Both the position numbers and the translations under genes were made by a program. 64,000 bases of DNA from Symbiodinium natans (Eukaryota; Sar; Dinophyceae; Suessiales; Symbiodiniaceae): the NCBI GenBank assembly GCA_905221605.1, contig CAJNDS010002776.1, positions 1 to 64,000 on the forward strand, read 5' to 3'. This document shows, piece by piece, positions 22,687 to 34,555 of this stretch; within the stretch, counting starts at the first letter, position 1, and each line of letters starts with the position of its first letter. Under the pieces are notes generated by a model. The model saw only the letters and a list, made by a program, of their open reading frames with translations. It did no database searches and was not told the DNA's origin.

Positions 22687-24200
22687 GACTGTTTGCAAGT
22701 GTTTGCAAGGCTACGTTATCGACAACGCTCGCCTGGTCCTCAAGATCCGGTTGCAGTGCGAAGCCTTGTGAAGCCACGCTTGCTGAAGCTGAGTCATGCT
22801 CATTGCCTCATTGGACCTTGCAACTGAGGCGGCACATCTTGGAGCTGGGTGCTCTGCCTCAGCTTGGCTTTCAAGCTTTCATGCTAGCCCGCAGATCACC
22901 GTAGAGTCACCGTAGAGTCACCGTAGAGAGACCGTAGAGACATTGCATGAGCGCTTTTGAGGGCCGAGATGGCCTGATGTTCCACCTTTCCATTGCAAGT
23001 CATGACAGAGTCATCGCTTGCAGTGCCCTGGGATCGCCAGAAGGCCTCCCCTTGCAACAATTCGGACCAGAGGATGTTTGCAGGCCTGCTTGCATCCAGC
23101 CTCATACAGAGACGCCACAGAAGCGACTCTTGGCAAAGCACAGCGATGCGAGCAAGTACCAGTGACATTAAGCTGGGAATACATGAGGAAAAGGGCACAA
23201 GCACTCCCAGAGGAAGCAGTTCAATCGAAAAGAACGAGGGCACTTGTGGGGTTGAGCGTGGCAGCGTGGTTTGAGGGGGCCGAAGGGGGATGCAGAGTCG
23301 ACGGGAAGGATTTTCATTGCATTTTTGCAGCTGGAAGCGCCTACAAACCAGGAGGTAGTGAGATGTGCAGGTCGCGGCAGCGCCAATTGCTTCGTGACTG
23401 CGCATATGCAGACTCACATGCTCAGAGTGGAAAGTATGTGAATATGTGCGAAATTTTGAGAGTTTGTTGGCTTCAGCCATGGCAGCTATAAACCATGTAT
23501 TCCGAATCGATGTATGTCAGGCTGTCTTGGCCGCCCATTTGGAGTTTACATTTTCGGGGGTTTTCTGAGTCCAGGTTTTGCCAGAAAAACCGCCCACACT
23601 CCACAAACATAATTCAGCTCAAGTCTTTGGCTGGCTTTTGGTCTGCCAAAGGTTGCGAAGGAGATCGGAGTGAAGCTCGACAGCAGAAGCCCATTTTGTG
23701 GCAAGGAGAGAATTGTAAACACTTGCAAAAGTTCCTTCGCAAAGGCTCAGTATCCGTCGCCTTTCGCCCAGCCGCAACAAGCTGAGAGGCTGAGATTTGC
23801 CGAGCCACAGCAAGCCTATCAACTTTGTTCCTCTTCCCTGCTGGCGCGCAGTGCCTCTGTTGCTTCTTGTGTTTGCTTTTGCCCCTGCCGTTACGGCCCG
23901 TGGGCATGCATGGCGGGAGTTCTCGCAGGACGCCGGAGACTCGTGCGGGTGTCGGGGTTCGCCCTAAGGCCTACCATGCTCTCTGCCTTGATGCCAGTGT
24001 GGACGCATGCTGCATCATTAGGTGTCGGACTCCGGACGTGCTAGCTGCTTGGAGGGTGGCGTAGTACGATGTTTTCTGTCTAGTGTTGGCGCGGCCCTCA
24101 GAAGTAGGCGTGGCTTGGTGCCTCCCTCAGAAGTAGGAGTTTGGCACAGGGCTGTGGAGTACGCGAGCAGGAAACCCCCTTGAACAGCACCTGGTCATGA
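22687..24200. other. Mostly non-coding; one weak small ORF
   Basis: At 22902-22940 CACCGTAGAGT is repeated four times. ATG 22947 opens a 72-codon frame (DGLMFHLSIASHDRVIACSA, then GSPEGLPLQQFGPEDVCRPA) that could be an exon but has no recognisable family. At 23711 AATTGTAAACACTTGC resembles the start of the dispersed element. At 23770-23820 a first stray unit of the palindromic satellite appears (CAACAAGCTGAGAGGCTGAG). Confidence 0.35.
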
Positions 24201-24209
24201 GCATGTTCA

Positions 24210-26890
24210 GCTGAGAGGCTGAGCTTTGCCAGCCGCGACAAGCTGAGAGGCTGAGATTTGCCAAGCCACAACAAGCCGAGAGGCTGAGATTTGCCCAGCC
24301 ACAACAAGCTGAGAGGCTGTGATTTGCCCAGCCACAACCAGCTGAGAGGCTGAGATGTGCCCAGCCACAACAAGCTGAGAGGCTGAGATTTGCCCAGCAT
24401 TTGCTCAGCCACAACAAGCTGGCGGGCTGAGATTTGCTCAGCCACAACCAGCTGAGAGGCTGAGATTCGCCCCACAACAAGCTGAGGCTGAGATTTGCGC
24501 AGCCGCAAGAATGAGCCTCTCAGCTTGTCGTGGCTGGGCAATTTTCAGCCTCTCAGCAAATCTCAGCCTTTCAGCTTGTTTTGGCCGGGCAAATCTCAGC
24601 CAATTAGCGTGTTGTGGATGTCCCCAGCCACAACAAGCTGAGAGGCTGAGATTTGCCCAGCATTTGCTCAGCCACAACAAGCTGGCGGGCTGAGATTTGC
24701 TCAGCCACAACCAGCTGAGAGGCTGAAATTCGCCCCACAACAAGCTGAGGCTGAGATTTGCGCAGCCGCAAGAATGAGCCTCTCAGCTTGTCGTGGCTGG
24801 GCAATTTTCAGCCTCTCAGCAAATCTCAGCCTTTCAGCTTGTTTTGGCCGGGCAAATCTCAGCCAATTAGCGTGTTGTGGATGTCCCCAGCCACAACAAG
24901 CTGAGAGGCTGAGATTTGCCCAGCATTTGCTCAGCCACAACAAGCTGGCGGGCTGAGATTTGCTCAGCCACAACCAGCTGAGAGGCTGAGATTCGCCCCA
25001 CAACAAGCTGAGGCTGAGATTTGCGCAGCCGCAAGAATGAGCCTCTCAGCTTGTCGTGGCTGGGCAACTTTCAGCCTCTCAGCAAATCTCAGCCTTTCAG
25101 CTTGTTTTGGCCGGGCAAATCTCAGCCAATTAGCGTGTTGTGGATGTCCCCAGCCACAACAAGCTGAGAGGCTGAGATTTGCCCAGCATTTGCTCAGCCA
25201 CAACAAGCTGGCGGGCTGAGATTTGCTCAGCCACAACCAGCTGAGAGGCTGAGATTCGCCCCACAACAAGCTGAGGCTGAGATTTGCGCAGCCGCAAGAA
25301 TGAGCCTCTCAGCTTGTCGTGGCTGGGCAATTTTCAGCCTCTCAGCAAATCTCAGCCTTTCAGCTTGTTTTGGCCGGGCAAATCTCAGCCAATTAGCGTG
25401 TTGTGGATGTCCCCAGCCACAACAAGCTGAGAGGCTGAGATTTGCCCAGCATTTGCTCAGCCACAACAAGCTGGCGGGCTGAGATTTGCTCAGCCACAAC
25501 CAGCTGAGAGGCTGAGATTCGCCCTACAACAAGCTGAGGCTGAGATTTGCGCAGCCGCAAGAATGAGCCTCTCAGCTTGTCGTGGCTGGGCAACTTTCAG
25601 CCTCTCAGCAAATCTCAGCCTTTCAGCTTGTTTTGGCCGGGCAAATCTCAGCCAATTAGCGTGTTGTGGATGTCCCCAGCCACAACAAGCTGAGAGGCTG
25701 AGATTTGCCCAGCATTTGCTCAGCCACAACAAGCTGGCGGGCTGAGATTTGCTCAGCCACAACCAGCTGAGAGGCTGAGATTCGCCCCACAACAAGCTGA
25801 GGCTGAGATTTGCGCAGCCGCAAGAATGAGCCTCTCAGCTTGTCGCGGCTGGGCAATTTTCAGCCTCTCAGCAAATCTCAGCCTTTCAGCTTGTTTTGGC
25901 CGGGCAAATCTCAGACAATTAGCGTGTTGTGGATGTCCCCAGCCACAACAAGCTGAGAGGCTGAGATTTGCCCAGCATTTGCTCAGCCACAACAAGCTGG
26001 CGGGCTGAGATTTGCTCAGCCACAACCAGCTGAGAGGCCCAGCATTTGCTCAGCCACAACAAGCTGGCGGGCTGAGATTTGCTCAGCCACAACCAGCTGA
26101 GAGGCTGAGATTCGCCCCACAACAAGCTGAGGCTGAGATTTGCGCAGCCGCAAGAATGAGCCTCTCAGCTTGTCGTGGCTGGGCAATTTTCAGCCTCTCA
26201 GCAAATCTCAGCCTTTCAGCTTGTTTTGGCCGGGCTAATCTCAGCCAATTAGCGTGTTGTGGATGTCCCCAGCCACAACAAGCTGAGAGGCTGAGATTTG
26301 CCCAGCATTTGCTCAGCCACAACAAGCTGGCGGGCTGAGATTTGCTCAGCCACAACCAGCTGAGAGGCTGAGATTCGCCCTACAACAAGCTGAGGCTGAG
26401 ATTTGCGCAGCCGCAAGAATGAGCCTCTCAGCTTGTCGTGGCTGGGCAACTTTCAGCCTCTCAGCAAATCTCAGCCTTTCAGCTTGTTTTGGCCGGGCAA
26501 ATCTCAGCCAATTAGCGTGTTGTGGATGTCCCCAGCCACAACAAGCTGAGAGGCTGAGATTTGCCCAGCATTTGCTCAGCCACAACAAGCTGGCGGGCTG
26601 AGATTTGCTCAGCCACAACCAGCTGAGAGGCTGAGATTCGCCCCACAACAAGCTGAGGCTGAGATTTGCGCAGCCGCAAGAATGAGCCTCTCAGCTTGTC
26701 GTGGCTGGGCAATTTTCAGCCTCTCAGCAAATCTCAGCCTTTCAGCTTGTTTTGGCCGGGCAAATCTCAGCCAATTAGCGTGTTGTGGATGTCCCCAGCC
26801 ACAACAAGCTGAGAGGCTGAGAATTGCCCAGCCACAACAAGGAGATTTGCCCAGCCACAACAAGCTGAGAGGCTGAGATTTGCCCAGCCA
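24210..26890. repeat. 263-bp palindromic composite satellite, about nine units
   Basis: The array opens with a ladder of a ~33-bp unit (CAGCCACAACAAGCTGAGAG then GCTGAGATTTGCC), then becomes a higher-order unit of 263 bp. Equivalent points fall at 24511, 24774, 25037, 25300, 25563, 25826, 26156, 26419 and 26682. Each unit holds the 33-mer in both orientations (GAGCCTCTCAGCTTGTCGTG against CAACAAGCTGAGAGGCTGAG), so every unit can form hairpins. The 25826 unit is 330 bp because a 67-bp segment is duplicated at about 26040. Identity between units is very high, implying recent amplification or gene conversion. The many open frames on both strands are repeat translations. Confidence 0.95.
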
Positions 26891-27684
26891 GGCATGCGCC
26901 CAAAAAACCCAAGAGACAGCACACTGTCAGCCGCAAGTTTGAGTTGAGGTACCACCAAATTGCAAAAGCCAGTATGGAAGCTTCGTATGGCTGAGAACTG
27001 CCACTGGAGTCATCTCATTTTTCGACGATGGCCATTGAGTTAGTTGTGGTAGTCTTGTCGGAAAAGCCGATGGCAACATCAAAGTTGTATTGAGCTTGGT
27101 CGGCCTAGTCTTGGCTAGGGACCCAGGGAGGCCACAGTAGGACAGAAATGGGAATCTGAAGCAGCCTGGCTCTAAGCAAGTTCTGCTTAGCAGCCAGCTG
27201 CCCAGCTTCTCTTCAGGTGTCTTGAAGGGACGCTCCCGGCCTGCTAAAGCTGTGGCTGCAGGTTTTTTCGTTTACGTGTCATGGGCGGCTACAGCAAAGC
27301 AATCGGGACGCAAGGCAACTAAGTGGTTGTTGAGCGTTCGAGGTGGTTGCCGTTCGCGGGACCCTTCTTGCTTCTAGTGTTCGGCATGTCATCCACAACG
27401 TTGGAATTGCTGGGACTGTCAGACCCGCAGAACCACGTTGTGTACTTGGGCCGTATCTCCTATTCAGCTAAAGGATGTGCTAGCGCAACATCAAGCCAAG
27501 GCTGCCCTGTGCGACGGGTGCCCGTCCCGGTCATAAAGCTGTTTCAGTCCGGTCCTCATCTCACTGCCGTCCAGAACTTCTAGCCGAGATTAGGTTCTAC
27601 CTGCCGCAACCCGACATCATGCTTGTGGCAAAATAGGGATGACAGGAAGCTACAAGCCAAACGATTTCGATCTTGCACCCCCGC

Positions 27685-27715
<31 letters not shown>

Positions 27716-28084
27716 ATGCAAGGCTCACAGCTCTCAGCCCAAGCTATCAGAACTTTATGAAGCCTGAAGCTCCCAACGCTAAGCCCACTAAACCCTAAAG
27801 CCCAACCAAAACTCGCACATTAGGTCAGGGTTGAGGTTGTTGCAGTGGGAATGTAGTGTTTTCAGGCTCTGAGAATTTCAGGGCTTGGGCTTTGGCATCC
27901 CCGAAGTCCTCAACCCCAGCAAAGAAACCAAAGCCGGGCCATGCCAGCCTCGTGGCCAATTTCAGGACCTGTGGTAGACTTCCCAGTTAAGTTTTTGGCA
28001 TCAGAGTTCAGATAGAATGCTCAAAATTGTGCTCAGGTGCACACAGTTTGGGTTTAGGGTTGAGGGTTGGATGTTTGACTGTTA
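26891..28084. other. No confident gene; poly-C tract
   Basis: Short frames only (for example 27323-27583, which starts at a non-ATG codon). A poly-C run occupies about 27676-27713. CCCTAAA-like motifs occur at 27785-27810, and TTTAGGGTTGAGGGTTGG at 28049-28070 resembles degenerate TTTAGGG telomere repeat. Confidence 0.45.
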
Positions 28085-28333
28085 GTGGTGCACGATGCTG
28101 ATGGCTCGGAGCTTGGTGCTGCAGCATACGGTGTCCCGGTCTTCTGGCATTTTGGTGCCCAGGAGGACAGGGACCAGCTACAGGAACTTCGAAGATACCT
28201 CGGGGCATGGTTGTTGAACAGCCTGTGCATCTTCGCGTCAGCCGAGGCGCACGAGCCAGGACTGCGGCGATCCCTGCGGAGGGAGGCAGATCAGGCGATG
28301 CGGGTTTCTCTTCTTGCCATATCAAAGCATTGA
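28085..28333 (+). CDS. Weak candidate exon upstream of the receptor gene
   Basis: An open frame without an ATG start, preceded by TTAG. It reads VHDADGSELGAAAYGVPVFW, HFGAQEDRDQLQELRRYLGA and more, with a coding-like composition for about 45 residues. It lies about 200 bp before the receptor start and could be an upstream exon of that gene or of another one. No family recognised. Confidence 0.22.
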   Translation: MVHDADGSELGAAAYGVPVFWHFGAQEDRDQLQELRRYLGAWLLNSLCIFASAEAHEPGLRRSLRREADQAMRVSLLAISKH

Positions 28334-28540
28334 TGACGGGAGCGGTTGTGACGACGCGTGCTACCGTAACCCAGACATCAGATTACTAGAGATTCAAGCA
28401 CCGGCCCAAGATTGGAGATGTCGTTGACTTGTTCTTGTTCGAGTACTGGGTTGCGTGAATCGGGACGGCGGAAACATTGTGGAAGCCAAAATACATATCG
28501 TATCATATCGTTTAGTGAGACGCCTCCCTCTTGCATTCCC

Positions 28541-31500
28541 ATGGCACCTGGCATTCTGTGGCTGTGGCTTTGCTTGGAGGGTGCTTCCTCCGCTTCCTCC
28601 GCTTCCTCCGCGGCGGTCTTCAAGGAGAAGTACGCGCTGAAAGCTTCGCTCCGACGTTGGGAGGCTGCTGATGAGACCGAAAGGGAGCAGATCCGACGAG
28701 ACCTGGGCGACATTCGGGACTGGAATGTCTCAGCTGTGACTGACATGAGCACTTTGTTTGCCAACATGTTTTTCAATGAGCCCCTGGATGGATGGGACAC
28801 CTCCTCCGTGACCGACATGCGCTTCATGTTTTATGGAGCGCAGGTGTTTAACCAGGACATCAGCATGTGGAATACCTCAGCCGTCCAGACAATGGAAGGA
28901 ATGTTCTATTCGGCGACCAGCTTCGACCAGGATCTCAGTTCTTGGGACACGTCTTCCGTATCAGATATGCGCGCCATGTTTTACAATGCCAAGGACTTCA
29001 ATGGAGCAGTTGGAAGTTGGAATACATCAGGTGTCACCACCATGTTCAAGATGTTTATGTCGGCGACTTCCTTCGATCAGCCCCTTTCCGGCTGGGATAC
29101 ATCCTCAGTGACCGACATGAGGTACATGTTTCTGAAAGCTGCTTCGTTCAATGGATCCCTTGGCCAGTGGAACACTGGCAATGTCAGAAGAATGGAAGGT
29201 ATGTTTGCCTATGCGAGCATGTTCAACCAATCACTAGCCAGCTGGGACACTTCAAGTGTTACAGATATGAGAAACATGTTTCTGGGAGCAAGTGCGTTCA
29301 ACCAAGCCTTAGGCACATGGAACACGTCCTGCGTGACGGACACAAGCGGCATGTTTTCGGAGGCTGCCATGTTCAACCGCCCATTGGGAACTTGGAACAC
29401 CGCGTCCGTTACCAACATGATGGGCATGTTCACGGATGCGTGGACATTCAACCAACAGCTGGCCAGTTGGGACACATCCTCTGTGAAAGACATGAGCTGG
29501 ATGTTTGCTAGGGCAGGCTCCTTCAATGGAACTGTTGGAAGTTGGAATACGTCGGCAGTGGAGAACATGCAAGGCATGTTTGCGCAGACAAGCGTCTTCA
29601 ATCAGGACATCCAGCACTGGAGCACGGGGTCGGTGACCGACATGAGTAGCATGTTTGAGATGTCTACCTTCAACAGGCCGATTGGCGCTTGGGACACATC
29701 AAGGGTGAAGAGCATGGCGTCCATGTTTAGTTTGTCCAAATTCAACCAGAACATCGAAAAGTGGGACACTTCGTCTGTGACCAACATGAGTCACATGTTT
29801 GAATACGGGTCCAACTTCAACAAGCCCATTGGGTCATGGAACACATCAGCAGTCAGGACCATGAAGTGCATGTTCCGCGTAGCTGTTCACTTCGACCAGC
29901 CGCTCGCTTCTTGGAGCACTTCACAAGTGTTTGACATGAGCTACATGTTTCAGGATGCACGCTCCTTCAACAGTGCCATCGGCACCTGGGACACGCAGTC
30001 CGTTGTGACCATGCACTCAATGTTCCGTCAGGCCAGCATGTTCAACCAGCCCATCGGTGGTTGGAACACCTCGAAAGTGACAGATATGGGCTTTATGTTC
30101 TACCGGGCCAGCAATTTTAATGAAGACATAGGCAGCTGGAACACCTCGTCCGTGACGAACTTGCAGTCCATGTTTCATGGGAGCAAGGCCTTCAACCAGG
30201 CAATTGGCAGCTGGGACACCAGACTGGTGGTTGACATGTCCCAAATGTTTTACGACGCTTATGCCTTCGACCAAGATATTGGCGGATGGAATACGTCGTT
30301 GGTGACGAACATGAGCCAAATGTTCTTTGCTGCGACAAGCTTCGACAGAGATTTGGCAGCTTGGGACATCGGAGCGGCGCAGGACATGAGCCAGATGTTT
30401 GTTGCTGCCACTAGCTTCGACAGATCCATGACCATGTGGCACGTTGGCTTTCGATTTTTGCCAGAAGGGATGTTCCGTGGATCTGGGATTGCTTCATGCA
30501 CCCTCTTGGAGCGCTACAGTTTGCCTCCTCCAGGATACCTGCCGTGCCCCCAGTGCCTTGCAAGTGGCTGCGGGAGCACATCATTGGCATGTCTTGAGGG
30601 AATGTGTAAGCCAACAACTCTGGGTTTTGTAGAATTTGGTGAGTGTGGTGGCTTGGGTTGCCGGTCGCAAGATGACCATACCATTTATGATATCAGTTTT
30701 GGAGATTGTGCGGCAGGCTGCTCTCATCTGGAGAACTGCTCAGGCTTCTTCTTTTCTTATGAACGGGAGCTTGGGCAACACTCCCACTCTCGCTGTGATC
30801 TGCGCATCGCCCAAGACTTTCCTGTCTTCGGATATCGGCTGGCTGGCAGCAATATCTATGCGTTTCGCAAGGCGACTTGCAAGAGCTTCTCGTGTCCAAG
30901 TTGGGGGACCCTGGCGCCATCTCCTGGAAAAGATGTCACTGCAGCCTCCTGCTGCACATGTTTGGCCGCGAACGCAGTGCAGGTCGTGAGCAACACCCCT
31001 AAGCTGGAGTGCTCTGTCTGTGCAGCTGGCACCTTCCCAGCTAGTGATCATCGATCCTGCCGAACGTGCCCTGCCGGCCGCTATGCCCCGGAAGGCTCCA
31101 GCTCATGCAAGGTCTGTGTTGGAAGCCGCTCAGTGCCTAACGCAAATCAAAGTGCATGCCATGAATGCCCCAAGGGCAAGTTTGTTCCCCCTGGCTATTT
31201 GTTCTGCGAGACCTGCGATTTCCCGTACCTTCTCGTCAACAATCGGTGCATATGGTGGCACCTTCCCATAATCGTTGTCTTCCTCTTGACTGGTCTGCTC
31301 GCTGGCCGCATGCTGGTGGGCTTCGTCGAAAAGAGGAAGCGCGGCCAACGGAAACAGCATGAAGAGGAGGTGAACGCGGCCATGGCTTGGCTGGAAGGTG
31401 CCTTGTGGCAACGTGACGAGGGATCTCTTGCAGATGCTAGGCTCGCCTTGCAAAATCTGGGTGTCAGTGCTGCTGCCCTGGACACAGAAATTCGCCAGAT

Positions 31501-32503
31501 TCAAGCCCAGCAAAGCTTGGTGGCAGGAGTGGGTATGGAGTATTTGTTGTCCGAGGACTTCCGATCTCTTGCCACGGGCCGCTCCGGGAAGCCAGACCCC
31601 ACCTTCAACGATCTGAAAGAAGCATTTTGGATGTGCCCGAGTCCCATTGGTGAGGATGTACTTTGCCCCAGAGATGGGCGTAAAGGGATTGCCTTGGTGG
31701 ATTGGCTGCCATCGCGGCATCGTCGACCACAAACGCACTTTATGTCCTGGACATGGCGCTACAGTATTGACCAGATTCGAAGTTCACTGGAGATGTGGAT
31801 GGCTGACAAGCCAAAAGAGCTTGGTGATGTCTCCTTCTTCATGTGCTTCTTCGTGAACAATCAGTTCAGGCCTGATCCATAGTCGGCTTACAGCATATCA
31901 AACACATCTTGGGAACAACCAGTTCAGGCCACCCTTCTCTTTAAGGTAAGTGCCATAGCCCTAGGGATTCTCCACTCATTTCTATTGCCGGGCTGTGGTT
32001 TGATCCGAAGTCAGGTTGCTACATGTCGTAATGATTTTCACAGAAGCCAGTTCAGGATCATCCTCGAAGGCCTCACCACGGGCAGTGACGACCTTGAGAG
32101 GGTATTCAAGGAGAACTTGACTCGTATTGGCCGCGTGGTTGCTGTGCTCGACACCTGGAAGCAGCCCGTCTACCTTACTCGCGTTTGGACCATATACGAG
32201 CAGTTCACGGCGTGCTCCCTGGAGGTGCCTGTGACCTTTGTGATGCCGCAGAGTTCCTCGGAATCTTTGAACGTGCAGATCCTGCGTGGAGCCGAGGGCA
32301 TCGAGGAGGTGAAGCAAAGCCTGTGCCAGGTGGATGTGAAGGAGGCGGAGGCATGGGATGTGCGAGACAAGCTGCAGGTGATGAAGGCCATCGAAGACAC
32401 GGTGGGCTTTGACCAAGTGAACCGCCATGTGAGGAGTACGATGGTGAGCTGGATTGGGTCTATGGTGCAACAGAAATTCCAAGAATTTGTGAACTCAGTG
32501 TGA
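28541..32503 (+). CDS. DUF285/BspA-type repeat receptor-like membrane protein with TIR-like tail
   Basis: Two exons, 28541-31869 and 32056-32503, give 1258 residues. The frame opens at 28412, but ATG 28541 starts a signal peptide ([17 protein letters not shown]). Residues ~58-643: about 24 repeats of 25 residues, consensus MFxxAxxFNQxIGxWxTSSVTDM, the DUF285 (PF03382) pattern found in bacterial and protist surface proteins. Residues ~695-780: PAN/apple-like ([20 protein letters not shown]). Residues ~782-900: Cys-rich modules ([20 protein letters not shown]) of the ephrin/TNFR-like kind. One helix at ~907-927 ([16 protein letters not shown]) is followed by a basic stop-transfer. The cytoplasmic ~330 residues hold [23 protein letters not shown] and [12 protein letters not shown], a domain I recall from dinoflagellates and infer to be TIR-like. 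Likely a surface binding or recognition protein; ligand unknown. Confidence 0.9.
31870..32055 (+). other. GC-AG intron bounded by CAGTTCAG repeats
   Basis: The first exon ends CAGTTCAG (31862-31869) and the intron starts GCCTGA. It ends CAGTTCAG (32048-32055) before GATCATC. The same octamer occurs once inside (31920-31927), also followed by GCC. Splicing joins Q-F-AG to G, giving Gln-Phe-Arg in frame and linking the FFVNNQFR segment to IILEGL. The intron is 186 bp (62 codons) but contains in-frame stops. The duplicated octamer leaves the exact splice point ambiguous without changing the product. Confidence 0.8.
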
Positions 32504-32635
32504 TTTCGTTTGACACGTGACACAAGCCACATGGCATTCGGAAATTTTAAGTTGCTGCAAGTCCACGCAGACGTTGGATGTCACCCATTGGGAATGAAGG
32601 CTTGGGCAGCATAGATGATGTGCATAAATATCTCT

Positions 32636-32700
32636 CTCTATGTATATATATATATATCATAGATTTTTTATATCTCTCTCTCTATATATATAAAAAGTTC
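32636..32700. repeat. TA/CT microsatellite 3' of the receptor gene
   Basis: TATATATATA and CTCTCTCTATATATATA runs about 130-200 bp after the receptor stop codon, probably in or beyond the 3' untranslated region. Confidence 0.8.
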
Positions 32701-32859
32701 TGATTTGTACTGTATTGTGTAAACCCTAGACTAAGCAGTAACTTTCCTTTTCGGTCAAAGAGCAAAGTCGGCTACGCGTTAACAATCTCTCCTTTGTTCA
32801 TCGACTTTACGCTTTAGGGTTTGGGGTTCTCATGTCTTTCTCTCGCTCTCTCTTTGAAG

Positions 32860-33115
32860 ATGGCTGTTGGCAAGCTGCAACGAAATCCCTTAGACAAGCG
32901 CATTTCGGAAACGTGCCAAAGTGTGCTGGCGACATCTGGCGACACTCGCACGCCAAATAACTGTTTCCAAATCTTCATTAACGAGTGTTTTTTTTATCGG
33001 AAAGTATCCCAACCCCTCCCCCAACCCCCCACACACCCCCACCCCCCCACCCCCGCCCCCTCCCCCCCGCCCCCCCCCTCCCCCCCCGCTCCCCCCCCCC
33101 CTCCCCCCCCCTGGT
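32860..33115 (+). CDS. Candidate first exon behind a pyrimidine tract, then C-rich run
   Basis: ATG 32860 directly follows CTCTCGCTCTCTCTTTGAAG, a strong trans-splice-like acceptor. The frame begins MAVGKLQRNPLDKRISETCQ and stays plausible for about 45 residues (SVLATSGDTRTPNNCFQ). It then enters a CCCCCACC-rich tract (33010-33115) that gives a low-complexity Pro run. The exon probably ends before the tract; no matching downstream exon was found. Confidence 0.3.
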
Positions 33116-33129
33116 TTTGAGGCTGTGCC

Positions 33130-34360
33130 TCAAGCGCAGCAGCCGTAGCTGTGCTGCACTTGGTTTGCTTTCACGTGTTTCCAGACCTGTTATTCGGAAG
33201 TTCCTGCTTTCGACGGAAGCGACGTCGCGATGTGGATAGGTTGGCGAAATTACTCCGCAAAAATGCTCGTGGCGACAGCTTGGTTGTTCTTTCCTGAGTT
33301 GTGCTTGGCGTGTGCCTGGGAGCATATTCTTTATTTCTTAGTTTCGCCGCCCCCTCCCTTCTTCACTTTCTCTCTTGCGCATATACCTGGCACAGTTGTC
33401 GACGACCTGTTTCGGGAAGCGACTTCGGTCAGCCATTCGCGTTCCCATGGGCCGTGCATATGTCTGTCGCACTCAAAATCGAGCGAGCTGGGGTCGCAGG
33501 CAGGGCATGCTACGTGATGCAGGGGTCTCTGAGTTACGGAGCCTCGTTAGGAGGGTTTATATGCGCATGCCACATTAATTCACACAGGCATAATCTTAGA
33601 TCTCCACTCTATGCTGTGTCTATACGCTCTGTCCATGCATAAATGAGCACATATCATATTTCTTGGGAAGGGAAGATGGGACCACCACGCCCAAGCACAA
33701 ATTCCGAGTTTTGCAAAGCACGCAAGAAGTCGTGCAGAAGCCTAGTTCGAATTAATCACGAACTCCATTCCGCAAGGGTCGAGAAGCTTCGTGCAGTCAT
33801 AGTCACATTGACGTTTCCAAAGCGATGAAAGCCGACGGGTCGCTATCATCCTTATGGCTTCCGGCAAGTTTTCCTATCTTCACGAACCTTTGCGGAACTT
33901 TTAAGCCGGCCCTGGACCCGACTTGTCCGATTGGTCGAGGAATGACTCGTTCCGAGGATGGCCAGGTGCAGGCTGATGTCTGAGTGCCTTGAAATTTGCA
34001 TGGCCTGCGTGTCGATTCTGCAGGTCAGATGGTGAGGTTCACTGTACAGAGAATTGGGCAGCTCACTGAAGGCGCAGAGGTCAACTTTGCTTGGTTCGGC
34101 CTGCGGTTTTAAGGCTGCCTGATTTGTCGAAAAACCCCAAATTTTGTTTTGTATTCACCAACGAGCCACTTTGCAATGACAGGAAAAGGCAGATGCTAGT
34201 TTTGCTTTGTGCTCGTTCAGCTTGAGTGTTGCCGCATGGTAGCGCTAACACATTATAACATCAGGCATGTGACCCAACCTCATCTTGTCGGAAGCCAACA
34301 TGTGTCAATTGACGCCTGCTATGTTGACCTCTTTGCGCCGCCCCTTGGGATCGGCGCAGG
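33130..34360. other. No confident gene
   Basis: Single-copy DNA with short conflicting frames and no recognised motif on either strand. Confidence 0.4.
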
Positions 34361-34368
34361 ATATTTGA

Positions 34369-34420
34369 AAGCGCTTGCGCCGCCAGCCGGGCCAGGCCCA
34401 AGGGAATGCGCATGCTTTTC
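34369..34420 (+). mobile_element. Partial, diverged copy of the dispersed element
   Basis: GAAAGCGCTTGCGCCGCCAG followed by CCGGGCCAGGCCCA resembles the CGCTTGCGCGCG...CAGCCGGGCCGGCCC start of the elements at 16263 and 19388. The rest of the element is absent or unrecognisable. Confidence 0.35.
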
Positions 34421-34555
34421 GGAGTTGAAGGGATTTCGAGTTCCGGGACAGGGTAATGTATGGTAATGTAGGTAGCGGGAGTGCCAGGGGGCGGAGAGGG
34501 AGAGGCTTCAGGGAGGCTCTGGGTTTGCTGAGGGTGTTCCTGCAAGTTTGCCCTG

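Noticed and set aside
24098-26958. Many ~60-100-codon frames on both strands
   Set aside because: Copies of the 263-bp satellite read in different frames; no codon or start evidence.
28412-28540. Upstream ATG of the receptor gene as the true start
   Set aside because: The added 43 residues are Cys/Ser-rich and unlike a leader, whereas ATG 28541 gives a clean signal peptide.
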